From Henckelia pumila (lineage: Eukaryota; Streptophyta; Magnoliopsida; Lamiales; Gesneriaceae): a DNA stretch of 64,000 nt. The stretch is from NCBI RefSeq assembly GCF_033568475.1, contig NC_133123.1:157309753-157373752 (forward strand), in the 5' to 3' direction. The position numbers were made by a program, and so were the translations under genes. A model generated the notes under the pieces. That model did no database searches, had not been told where the DNA came from, and saw nothing but the letters and a program-made list of their open reading frames with translations. Positions 36,993 through 48,838 of this stretch are shown piece after piece (the first letter of the stretch is position 1; each line of letters starts with the position of its first letter).

Positions 36993-37824
36993 TGAAAAAA
37001 ATGGTGTGTGGTTGGTTATGTAAAATAGGCAGTGTTGTCCTTTGTGTTATAACACCACAGACAACACAGTGAAGCGGAAATTTAAAGCATAAATAAAACA
37101 CAAGTAAATAATTTTGCACGAGTATAAAAACTCGTGCGGGTGCCTTAGGGCTAAATATTACGAGTAAACGTAAGATCAGTCTTACAAAGCAATCCTAGTA
37201 ATTTTACGAAAAGTCATTAAATCCTAAATTTCTCAACAAGTTGAGAAATCAAACTTGCATCCTAAAATACAACAGAGTATAAAAGAAATTGGATGCAACT
37301 CCCGTAGCCTAAATTGAAGAGACAGAAAAAATCTTCAACAACACAGTTTCCACAGTGTTGTCTCTGATGTTTTCAACACGAACGGCAACACGGGGACATG
37401 CAACAACGATGGTTGCAAACCTTGCTTCAGAGTTCTTCAAATTCTTCAACAGAATTCTTCAGAGTATGCGCAAAGAATTGTACGTCTGAAGCTTGCGTTC
37501 ATCTTGTGCGTGAAATTTCCTTTTATAGATTAGCATTCAAATCTTGAAGATTTCCTTAGATAGAGTACTACAAGAATAAGCAACTATCTTTTAGTAAGAA
37601 ATAAACTCTATCAAATCTTGCAAATCAAATCTTGATAATATCGAATTATATTATATCAAATAATCACCTTATCAAGACATGATTTAAACTTGGCAAATAT
37701 ATCTTTAACATAATCGATATATATATAGGATATTTATCATATATTTTATCTTGTCTAGAAAGCAAAATCTTATAATATCCAATTAATTAAGGGCCGAAAA
37801 TATCAATGAATAAAATTCCTTTCA
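36993..37824 (-). repeat. Sirevirus 5' LTR
   Basis: 832 bp; about 96% identical to 20132-20958, with a few small indels. It contains two copies of the dyad motif (37029 and 37351). Confidence 0.95.
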
Positions 37825-39006
37825 GTCTTAAAAACAATCTTGAAAAATTTGCAAAAAAATAATACACGGACCCGTGTCCGGACCTTGCACAGTCGGATCT
37901 GGCACAAGGTCCGTGCATGTGCGCGAAAAATTTCCCTAATTTACACATAATTATGAAATTTATGGAAAATTCTGATTGCATTCAGTTTTTGGACATTCTT
38001 AGGCACAAATTAATGAAAAAAATGAGGTTTTTTTTTTTAAAAAAATGAAAGATAAAATATAAAAGGGAACCTGGGCCCAAGTGGAGAGGTTTTCGGCTAG
38101 GGTTTGGAAGAAGGAGAAAACCAAGGACACAAACAATATTCGCATACCATCGCTGAGATTTTCTTATTCTTCTTAATTTTCCCTATTCGTTATGAATTCA
38201 AACATTGGATTTTTGTTTAATTTTGATTTTATGGAGTAGTCGTCTTTTTTTTAAGCGGTGGAGTAGTCATCTTTTGACTATACTACAATATGACCAAACT
38301 ATTGATTTTGCTCGGGTATTTGATTGATTGACAGTTTGATTTATTTTACGTTTATTGATTACTATTCACGTAGGTTTCTTCTTTTAATCTGATTAATTAA
38401 TTGCATAATAAATTGCATGTTTGTTGTTCAATCTTGACTTGAAAAATAATAGATCGAAAATAACTTCAAAAATATTTGATCAGCACATGATTAAACCGAC
38501 TAGAAATATTATTCGATTTCAGCGTGCGATTTTAGGCAAAAGCTGAAATTCCATAGTTACGAATATGTTTTTGTTTCATTAAATTCAATTAGATATAATT
38601 GATCTGTTAAAAAAAATAAGATTATTAATTCTAGAAACTTGTTTAATTAAATTTAATTAGAAATAATTGATCTGTTAAATTAAATAAAATTATTAATTCT
38701 AGAAATAGATAATCATGATAGAGAATTTCATCGTGAACGTAGATAATTCTTGCTTGATTAAATCCAATACATGAAAATAATTGATATTTGATATCGTTGT
38801 GCGTCCAACGTCCCGATCATTTTCCTGAAATTTGAATGTTTCGAGTTTATTAATATTTGATTTAATTAAGATTCTGCTTTAGAATAACTTGGTTTATTTT
38901 AATTTGTTTAAGTAATTAATCAATATCACTTTTTTAATTTATCCTAGATTAATTAAATAATTTACATCCTAGTAATTATATACTAGTACTGTCAGCTAAA
39001 GTCTAA
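37825..39006. other. Intergenic with probable old LTR-retrotransposon remnant
   Basis: From about 38060 to 38990 the sequence (GGCTAGGGTTTGGAAGAAGG, later TTATGGAGTAGTCG, then TAATTAATC-rich text) is reminiscent of the leader or LTR of Athila/Tat-type gypsy elements and resembles the segment at the start of the window in style. No coding part or borders were found. It is a decayed fossil at most. Confidence 0.35.
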
Positions 39007-39218
39007 GAGCCCGTTTGGATTTGGTAAACATTTTTTTAAAAAAGTTTTTTTTTAAGTTATAATTTTTGGCTTTTAAAAAAAGCTCTAATTTTGACTTAAA
39101 AAGTGCTTTTTTATGCACTTATTTTGTCATCCAAACACCTTATTAACTAAAAAAGCACTTTTTTTAATTTTTTTAAAAAAGTGCTTTTCTAGTCCGGCTT
39201 TTGAAACCAAACGGGGCC
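39007..39218. mobile_element. Tourist-like (Harbinger) MITE
   Basis: 212 bp with ends GAGCCCGTTTGGATTTGG and (reverse complement) GGCCCCGTTTGGTTTC, flanked by TAA on both sides (39004-39006 and 39219-39221). The interior is a foldback rich in AAAAAGTGCTTTTTT-like words. It is non-coding. Confidence 0.8.
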
Positions 39219-39348
39219 TAAACTGGATGTCTAGCTTGCTGCCATGGGACATCGCAGCTAAAGTCTAAACAGTCACCAAGTTTCTAGTTCATAAAAAGAA
39301 CTTTCCCTTTCAATGATATAACTCAAAATCATCATCATAAAATAAATG

Positions 39349-39912
39349 TTCTAAAAAGCGTTGGATGGTAGGCGGGCGGTCACCCACCGCCTAGTACCTA
39401 GACGCTTAGGTGGCCACTTAGGCAAGACCTAGGCGATTTTTTTCTTTTAGGCTAAATATCTAATTATTCTAGTCCGATCCATCTTAATATTTCTCCAACA
39501 ATTCGTCTTTATCGAATTCATCTGTCTAAGTGATGTTTTTTAGTCTAAATATATAATTATTCTTGTTAGTTTTAATATTTCTCCAATAATTCCTCTTTAT
39601 CGAATTCAAACTTGAAATACATAACATATTTCTCGTCTTCATCCGCTACAAATTGATAGGCAAATATATCAAATAAACTTTTTTAAAAAAAAAGTTAAAT
39701 ATATGATCATCTAGGCGGCCAATTAGGTGTATTTTGCGGCGTCTAAGCAGCGATTAGAAGGTCAATTAATGTAATAACGTCTAGGCGGCGATTAGAAAGT
39801 CAATTAATGTAATAACTCTCTGAAACTTCAACTGTCTAAAAATTGGAGTGATGGACAACCGCCTAGCGCCTAGGCGCCACTTAGGCGTTCCTAGACGTCG
39901 CCTTTTAGAGCA
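39349..39912. mobile_element. Inverted-repeat element, class undecided
   Basis: The ends TGTTCTAAAAAGCG and (reverse complement) TGCTCTAAAAGGCG are followed inward by multiple CGCCTAGGCG-like palindromic words on both sides. The whole is a non-coding foldback typical of a repeat common in plant genomes. No target duplication was identified. Confidence 0.55.
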
Positions 39913-40693
39913 CTGATAGAATACATGCTTTCAGAGCAAATGCAAATAGAAATTCAGATCCAGATCAACATGCTGGGGAATCTCTTAGCCTTAGTTTACG
40001 TTTTGAAGAATTGAGAAGAGTTGGTCCCATCATCACAGGATCTACATGCCAAAAAGTAGTATAAGACTAAATTTAAACATTGGCAGCATTTAAACTACAG
40101 AGTCGATAATACGTGTGAACCAAGTGCACTCGACAAAAAATGTATGTTTGGATCTTTTGTGCCATTCTCCAATCAGCTTCAAAACGATTTTTACCTGGTT
40201 AAAAGCCAAGACTATTATAGTAAAAAATATTTTTTAAAAAAAAAACCAAGAATAATGATTCAAACATTATGGGGTTACAAAACTAGAAAGATAACTAACA
40301 ACTAATTAATACAATATTCAAGTTATTAATTTATAATCTTCTCACATTAAGTGTTGGTGTTCCTCACCGGAGAACTGTATTATAAGGGTCAATATTAACA
40401 AAAACAGAATCATGCACTTCAGGAAGCATTTCCAGGCATAGTACGAATAAAATCAAGTCATGCTTTCTTTGTCCCGCACTGTTTATACGAGACCAACTGA
40501 ACAACTAAATTGCAATCAAGTCGCAACTGTACTTGCATAATGTAGAGGCACCAGGAGGTGCCGGAACACTAGTCCTCTGTTCTTGTTGGTAAAAAAAAAA
40601 GAAAAAAAAAGTGTCATATAACCAAATTGTATGGGAGGAAAAATAGGAACAAATTAGTGAGTGCAACACTCACATGAGCGGAAATTTGCCTTC
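39913..40693. other. 3' flank of the PDS5-like gene
   Basis: No independent gene seen. The part near 40600-40693 probably includes the 3' UTR of the minus-strand PDS5-like gene. Confidence 0.5.
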
Positions 40694-43600
40694 TCATAAC
40701 ATTTCCCAACATTCACTTCTAAGGTCCAGTATTTCTTTTTCACCATCATCATAATCGACCTATTCATGAAACAAAAACAATTAAAATTCCGAAAGAGTTG
40801 ATTTAAATTATTTATCAATTCCCCAATTACTAAATTCATAAAATTTAAGTTAATATCACTTTAGGCACATCTTAGAGCTTAAAAAATTACATCCTGCATT
40901 TAGAAGTGACTCGGGAATTATGATGACGGGTAAATGCATATGTGAATCCAGAAATTGAATTAGCCAAAGTAGTTGTGATTGTTAAGGTGAAACTAAGAGT
41001 TTCAGACAAGGCATAGGCATTACTGTGAAGTTTTACCTGGTGTTTCTTTTTCAAATAGTCGTAAGACGCAACCTTTCCATCATAATACCTATAAAACCAG
41101 AAAAGTAGTTATGGAGAAGAAAATTCTCACTAGAAGAAGTGTTATGAACACCTAGTGATCAGGAATCAGGATTTGAAGTACTTACAGCTTATCCATTGGC
41201 CACCAAACTTTTATCTTGCAACCAACCAATTCCTCACCATGACATTTATTTGCAGGATTTACCTTAGGAGCCTAAAGATATAAGGTAAGAAAATCCAAGA
41301 CAAAATATAGCTGGGTCATATAACTCACCCGAAATGATAAAAATCGATGGAAGTGAATGTCTAGAAACCAATAGAGTAACCACTCTCTAATGGCACAAAT
41401 GCGGAATATACATTGAATGGAAAATGAATGTATAATTGTGTTTAAGGATTGAAGGCGTGATCTGACACCAACTAATGAATCAGCATGTGCACAATAGAAG
41501 ACACTAACCACAGAACCAATAGTCAAGGAAAGACTAACGAAACTCAGAGAGGATAAAAAGTTCATTAAGACACTAACCACAACACCGATAGCCAGGGAAA
41601 GACTAACGAAATTCAAGAGGATAAAATGTTCATAAACAAAGAAGCCTACGAAGAAAATTGATCTAAAGTTTACCATCGAGTATTTTGAAGGAACATTTGA
41701 CAAGTAAATATTTATACAATGGATGTTGAACTTATAAGTGATAGAGCAAGATCATTAATAAGACCATACCGTCCGTTGTGGGTCAGAAACTTCATCAGAA
41801 CGAGCTTCCTCTTTAGATTGAGAAACTAAAGTCTGCAAAGATCGTGATTGGCATGTGAAAAGAGTCGCAACAAACTGCAAAAAAAATTTGTTCAAGCAGT
41901 TATTACCTTGATGCTGATATCTTCAGTCTGATTATCGAAAATAACAGCCTTTCCTTGGCTGGTCACTTTCTGGGTCTTCTTGGCTGGAGCATGTATTCTT
42001 GTCTTAGAGTGGTTCTGGATCCCATCAGTCAATACCACATTATGAAGTTGGATTTGCAAAACAAAAGTTAAATAAAGAAAGAAGCACGGTAAACAAAAGA
42101 GCCTGCGATAACAGAAATATCTTGGCATACATCTCATTGACCATAACCGAGGCAAAAAATAACATTATAGATATCCAAAACATGGTTTGCATGATTGGAA
42201 TTATAAAAATATTAATTCATCTGACGAAGATTCATAAGAGATTTCAGTAGGCAAACAAATCAATTATTTCCATTTGACGTCCGAAAAATACAATGGTTTT
42301 CCTCATTATTTGATCAACAATGTATAATTTTTTTTTTGACATAATCAACAATGCATAAATTGAGGAGTAATATGAGTGAATAAGATATCTAGATACCCGA
42401 TGGTTGCAGACTTGATTGAACTTCTCCAACAGTTCTAATACATTCAAAACTGCAAATGATGCTTATTCAGTGGTTCCATAATCATCAGGGCTATACGTTA
42501 TCTTAAATGTTGCAATGGCAAGCATATTTTTTAGACTCATGCATGCCTCAATTGAAGCATGAATGATGATTGATGATAGGAAGGTAAATAGATATCAAGT
42601 ACAACCTAAAATTACTAAAAATTGTTCTCTTATCATCAAGATTTTTAGAAGAACATCCAACAGATATACGATATGTTGCAAGACTGTTAATAGTGATTAG
42701 TGACAAACCTCCTCTTTAGATGAGATGCTACTCCTCTGTTGCTGTAGATTAGAGGCTTCCTGAGAATCAGCTTCCCGTTTAGATAATCTGATTCTAGATT
42801 GAGGAGCCATCGTCTTCACCGGATAATGAAATACATAAGAAATTACTTCAGAATACTACTTACACTTGGAAAATCAATACCAAACCTATTGAAGTCAGCT
42901 TTTACCTTGACAATAACAGTCTTGCCTGTACCTGTTTCTCCAGGGGCCTTTTTCGTCAAAAACAGTTTTCTTTTCTTAATCTGATTCTGGATACATTTAA
43001 TTGAACACCACATTAGAGAGGTAGAATATCAAAGGAGGGAAGGAAATGGTGAAAATATGAAATCCATGAGATTGCATTAACATATATGTTGTTGACTAGG
43101 AAATAAGGGAAAAGATCATTTTCATGCGTTTCTTTTAACTTGTTACAAGTGAAAACTCCAGTGAAATATAATAAATGTCATTCTCATGATACAAGTTCGC
43201 ACGTATTTGAAAGGAAAGAAGATTAAATAATCACATTTGGAGTTGGATTTCCAAATACCGTTAGTTAATTTCAATAGTGTTTTCTCGATAACATAATGTG
43301 AGTTCATATGTTTTTTGTCACCCCCAACTTGACATTTCCAAATCTGCGGGGAAAAAAATTCCAGATGCATTTACACTTTCCCTTAGAGTGCAAAATCATA
43401 AGATATTGATATGGTGAAGACTAAGGGTGTAAATGGGTCCGACACGTGAAATTTCACTAGCTCAGAACAAGGATCTCAGCTCGCGAACTCAGATTAGGTG
43501 TATGAACTTTCACAAACATGCTCGCGAGCTTCAGCTCATGAACTAAATAGTGATCTTTATGAATAAAATTCATACAAAATATTTTACATAATCGTAATAT

Positions 43601-46600
43601 TGCATATTATGTTAAAATACAATAATTAAGTTATATTTTGGTGCTGGCTAATGTGCTCATTAACAATTATTTTTTAGCTTGAGCTCGAATCTTAAGCTTA
43701 ATTGAGTTTGAATCAAGTCAGTTCATCAGCTGGCTTGACTCACCTTACACTCTTGTCAAGACATACTTTAGACTCAATGTCTCACCATGTGATGGTTGAC
43801 GCTTTGTTAACACAAAAATGGTAATAATTGTACGGGGATGTAAGAACTGTTTAGGAGGACAAACCAAGAAACTTACTCCAACCACTTCTTTATCATAAAA
43901 AATTTAGAAGAGCACGCAATAATTTAACAATATATGCATCAAAACGACAAACTTTAGGAAATTGAACAGAAGGTAACCATAAACCAAGTATGCACGAAAA
44001 ATGTTAACAAAGCAAGACCTCTTCGTCAGGTAATATCTCTCTCTTCAGCAGCTGAGGGTTGGAAAATTCCACAGAGTGAGCTATCCTTTTAGATGACTCA
44101 TTTCGAGATTGCGAAATCAATGTCTGCATGGCACAAAAAAAGGTGTGGGAAAATACATAAAAGCAAAAGAAAGAACTTCAAAAACAAATTACTTGGATTC
44201 AGTAAATGGTAACAAAATCATCAATTACTACCTTGATGAGGAAATCTCCTGATAAATCCTCCGAAATAACAGTTTTTCCCTTACGCTTTCGTGCATGAGT
44301 TTCCTTTTTTGAGGGCATTTGTCTATAACGCTTTGGGGTCGTGTAAATATTATTAGCACATAAAATTTTATCTGAGGTCTTCCTAAGTTTCTCTTCTAAT
44401 GTGTGTACATCTGCTGAATCTTTTGAACTGCCGGTCTCAAGTACTATATTTCTCCTCCAGCTTTCTTTGGCTGGAAGTGCCATGGTAGAAGACCTTTTCC
44501 CTTTTACTGTGTTTTGCAGGACTCCATTGATTACACCATGAAGAAAATCCTCCCCTGGGCTTTTATCCATTTTCTCCTTTCTACTCTCTGCGACAGTAAT
44601 ATCTTTAGAAGTGCTTATCTCACGTACATCACTATCTGAGGTGGATAATAAATATTGAACATTATCCTGATCCACTCTATCATCCTTTTTCTCTTTGAGA
44701 AACTTCTCCTGAGTGTCGCGAACATTCAATTGTTCCCCCACATGACTGTGCAAAGATTGTGAAGCCTTGGAAATTATAATTCTGTCCTCATAACTAGCAT
44801 TCCTCAGGCTATTTTTCCTACAGCAAGAATATTTCGTTGGTACCCATTCAGTCATGATCCATGAAGGGTCATATCCCTCCTCTGGTTTTATTAAGGAGTG
44901 TGGTTTCCTATTCCTTTTTTGTGAAACTGGAACATCATCTGTTTCCAGTTCTCGTTCCACGCGATTTGGATTGCCTACATTTTCTGAGTGAGAATTTATG
45001 CATGCATCATAAGAAACATGCTGCTCTGAAGATTTTCCTTCAAATACAATATCATGATCTTTAATTTGAGAATCTTCCTTAAATGGAATTAAACTAGAAT
45101 CTCGACCCCCTGATGAATCCACATCTCTTGAACAACTAGCATCAGTTAAGTTTTTAGAACTTAACCTAACCACCTTTTGGTTCTTGACACGATTACAACT
45201 ATACCATGGTTTTACATTTTCATCTTTCCGACTGTCGCTCCTTGTTTCACCATTACCACCCTTGCTTACTGGAGTCTTAGTTCCATCATCTATGGAAAGG
45301 TCATTTACACCAGGGAATTCACCCTCTGGTGCAGGTATATCAAGAACAATTTCTTGGTTGTTGGTTAAATCAGTGGTACGTGACAACACCCCGTGATTTT
45401 CCCTAAAATTTTCATCATCCTTCAGATTATCAGTGTCATTCTCCTCTAGCTTGGATAATCCACCATTTCCTGCAACATCAACCTCTCCACGAGAAGAAGC
45501 ATGGACTCCCATCTCATTAGCATCCTGGAAAGGGAAAAAAAAGAAAATATTATTTGGTCATAAAAGCGATAGAACGTCCTCCTTTGGAAACAAATGCAGT
45601 TCAGTAAGACTGAAATAACCTAGTTTGTCAGTAAGAGAAAATTGGACACCTGAACACAAAACTGCAAACATACATTTGCCTTAGGGATGTAAACTTGATC
45701 ATGGGCTCCAAAGGCATGTAGTGTGAACGAATTTACAACAGAAATCCTTTTACGTTAACTTTCCTCGTGGAAAAACTAACTCGGGGAAATAAAGTAATTA
45801 TCATTTGCCATCTAAATGTAGTAAAATCTGGCGTTTTAGTTTAGGTTGCCTAGTTAGTCAATTATCCTAATGAAGTTGCTACCATTTTAACTCAGGATGT
45901 CACATTAAAACACCATTGCTTTAGGATCATTTTTTTGAGAAGTATGATTGCTGATGGTATTGGATTTGTATTCAGTCAATTTTCCAGATAATCTTTTCAC
46001 AAGAATAAGGTTCAACAAGAACTCATTGACCATGTATGCCCGTTTAGAGCACAAGAACGTTAGAGACACATGAGCAATAATTTTATAAGGTTCGAATAAT
46101 CAAGAAAACATACAAAATAACAATTAGTCAATTAACTGCTAACTTATCCATACAAGTGTATTCAAGCTTAAGGCCAAAACAAAAGCAAAACTTCGAATAC
46201 ATCATTCTCAATCCAGTCATAGACTCATAATACAGAATCCATCTCATTGAATTTTAAAGCAGTGAAATCCTTATTAATAGAACGCAACATGATACAAGAT
46301 CTATTGGTCAGCCACGAAACGTACATTCACAACAGAATGTCTGGAGGACTAAACCTCTTAAATACCTCTCTTATTTAATTTTAATACAATCGATACTTCT
46401 ATATCATATATAGAAAAGAAATATTTATGGATAACATGGTGGTAAATTTTTCTTGACAAAAATCATTCAACAATGTATTAAAATCTTAGTAATATCAAAT
46501 TTGATTCAGGAATATAGTTATTGATGTCTAAAAAACCTTTTATTAACATTTAATTTAAGTCATTACGAGAGAAACACACCACGTCGGCCCTTTGAGTTGA

Positions 46601-48838
46601 ATCTTGGAATGATGATACAACAAGACCATCATACTCCTCAACAGAAACCTTCATGCATCTAACAGCCTCTGGAATGTAGTCTTTGAGGTCATTAGCACAT
46701 TTCTCAAACACTTTATTTGCCAATTGAAAGGCAAGTGGTGAAACATTCTGTAGAAAAACAATTAGAAAGATCAAAAGACATTCCAATACTAATATCATAA
46801 AAAAGTAAAACTAGGATCAGTTACTTCATTTTCCTTCTTCATAGCGACGAGAAGGATCTTAGTAAGCTCCAATGGTGATTCATCTGAATCCACATTATTT
46901 TGAATCATCAGAGTCATAACATGTTCCATGCTTGAGGATACCGATTCTGAATGGCTAGGCCTAAAGTTGGCAAAGAATAAAATGCCAATATTTGGTAATT
47001 ATGACCCCAAATAACCAATAAAGATTCAAAAGATTCAATGCTACAACAGAACTTTCTTACACAATAAAAGTTTATATTAGAAGATAAGGAGGAGGTGGCA
47101 ATATGGACCAAATCCCTACTAGTACAGGAGTACAAACTGAACCCTGAAAGACAATTGGTTCTATATAATGTAAAAACTAAAGACCTGTGGTGCAATCTAC
47201 ACAAAAAGTGACAATAACATAAAATACAATCTCCAAAAGTCAACAAGGTTGTCAGGAAAGTGAGTTTAACAGTGACATGTTATCTTCGTATACCAACGAA
47301 TCTCAGTGGCTAACTCAAGCAACTCAAAATTTCAAATTAGCCAGGTATTAGATTTCATTTTGATTAGGCCATCTACATAATTTAACCCAAAAGGAATCAA
47401 AATTTTGGTTTATAAATTCCATCCAGTGAGGCTTAAAACCTCCAAGACCAACAAAATACTCCAAGCTTATGGTAGCCAAATATGAACTGTTGGACATAAA
47501 CAAATGCAGCAAGAAATATTTAGAATTTGGAAGAAGGGAAAGATTAAAAACAAATGATGTAAAGGGATTGAAGTCTCACCGTATTCCATTCAAAAACAGG
47601 CGAAACATTTCATGAACCAAGTCATGCAACTCATAATCCAACATCATAACGCATATCTGGCAATGGGATATAGTTTGAAGGATTGAAACCACTTTTGAAT
47701 AAGAACGTCCAGAAATGGAAGGCAATTCTTTGAAAGCAGTATTAACTAACAGAAAATAATCCTGCATATAAAACCAAAGGAAGATTTGATCCATCACCCA
47801 TGAATTTTACAGTACATATAATTATTAGACAAAGTTGAAATGATATTTTTTGGACTAAACTTCAAAATAAAATGCAGAAATTGATCAATGAAAATATCAG
47901 CAGCGCATCTTGGCATGTTTGGAGTTACCTTCATTTGCTCTTCTCTGTAGGGGATGTCAGGTGCTGTTATTCTTATGATCTCAGTAATGCAAGATGCAAT
48001 GGTGAACCTGACTTCCACTTCAGTGTGTCGAAGAAGGTCATCGGAAATCAGTGCTATTTTGGCAGGTTCAAGTGCAGTTTTAACCAACTCTTTGTAAGCT
48101 TGTCTCAAGTGTTGCAAAAGATGCTCCATTTTCTAAGGCGCCAATAAAAAATCAGAGTTTTGAACTGAGTTAATTCCCAAGGTTTTCAAACATAACCAAA
48201 GAAAAGATAAGTCATACTACCAGTGTCCCCTAATTCTCATCAGAATCTATATCTTGAAAGACACATAAAGCCCATTAATTCCAATCAGATTCTGCAAATA
48301 ACCAAGACTAGTACAGAACATGCTAACATACAAACTAACCTACTTGTATCTCAATTTATCAGTCAAGATTGTGGAACTCCCTGATTTTTTAGATGAAACT
48401 GAACTTCATACACATAGCGGTGTAGATGTATGTAATATTTGCTATTCTACAACTTATAACCATCAATCTCCACAAGGGTATACGTGTCTCATCTCATAGC
48501 AATGATTCAAAAGCAGAAATCTTTATAACAGAGGCACTCAACACAAAGTTTCACTGGTTCAAAATATGATAGTTAAAAGTAACAAAAATAAGCAGCCTGA
48601 TTATCTACAAGAACAACCAAACACATAAACCCCGAATAACCAATAAAGATCATATCACAAATCACAAAACGAGTTGGGGGCTTACATCAAGTTTCCTTAG
48701 AAGCTCTTCAATAGAATCACAGGGTTTAAGAAGTCCATTCCCACACTCTAAAATAACTCTCTTCAACTCCTCTTCCATATCTATCTCCTCACCATCACCA
48801 TCGCTCATGTTTCCATTTGGGGAAGCTGAACCAGCCAT
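40694..48838 (-). CDS. PDS5: PDS5-type sister chromatid cohesion cofactor with C-terminal Tudor domain
   Basis: Fourteen exons join in phase to 933 residues: 48838-48686, 48132-47929, 47761-47580, 46960-46825, 46747-46580, 45524-44232, 44123-44019, 42986-42906, 42813-42709, 42014-41907, 41832-41770, 41271-41186, 41088-41037, 40759-40694. The exon 1 start lies in a plain ATG context (MAGSASPNGNMSDGDGEE). Residues 15-280 form the HEAT-like PDS5 N-terminus (LLRHTEVEVRFTIASCITEI, ITAPDIPY). The middle is long, charged and disordered, with Lys/Arg nuclear signals such as HARKRKGK. The C-terminus is a Tudor domain (LVGCKIKVWWPMDKLYYDGK, SYDYLKKKH, VDYDDGEKE). The length and layout match Arabidopsis PDS5C/D/E, which associate with cohesin and support cohesion and DNA repair. 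Three exon pairs in the disordered region look duplicated. Confidence 0.92.
42328..42343 (-). mobile_element. Poly(A)-only retroposition scar in a PDS5 intron
   Basis: A 16-bp insert of T10 followed by GACATA lies between near-perfect 15-bp repeats (ATCAACAATG[T/C]ATAA at 42313-42327 and 42344-42358, one mismatch). This is the pattern of target-primed reverse transcription with almost complete 5' truncation. Confidence 0.55.
43422..43754. mobile_element. hAT-like MITE in a PDS5 intron
   Basis: Ends TAAGGGTGTAAATGGGTC and (reverse complement) AAGAGTGTAAGGTGAGTC. The flanking 8-mers GTGAAGAC and GTCAAGAC match at 7 of 8. It lies in the intron between the 105-bp exon at 44019-44123 and the 81-bp exon at 42906-42986, with no effect on splice sites visible. 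Confidence 0.6.

Larger units (their letters stand above)
20132..37824 (-). mobile_element. Sirevirus-type Ty1/Copia retrotransposon (broken fossil with nested insertion)
   Basis: The element lies on the minus strand, with the 5' LTR at 36993-37824 and the 3' LTR at 20132-20958. Flanking 5-mers GTCCT (left) and GTCTT (right) are a near-match target duplication. Without the inserted gypsy element it is about 10.06 kb, the size expected of Sireviruses. The order is Copia-like: gag with a CCHC knuckle, protease, integrase, reverse transcriptase and RNase H, then a long third region with an env-like ORF, the Sirevirus hallmark. The LTRs differ at roughly 35 of 830 positions (about 4%, hand count), suggesting insertion one to two million years ago if a grass substitution rate applies. 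The coding parts carry several breaks, so it is not intact. About 15 copies of a dyad motif run through it (see findings). Confidence 0.92.

Noticed and set aside
41272-41703. 143-codon minus-strand frame
   Set aside because: It spans an intron of the PDS5-like gene; the Tudor exon reading frame and splice sites explain the region better.
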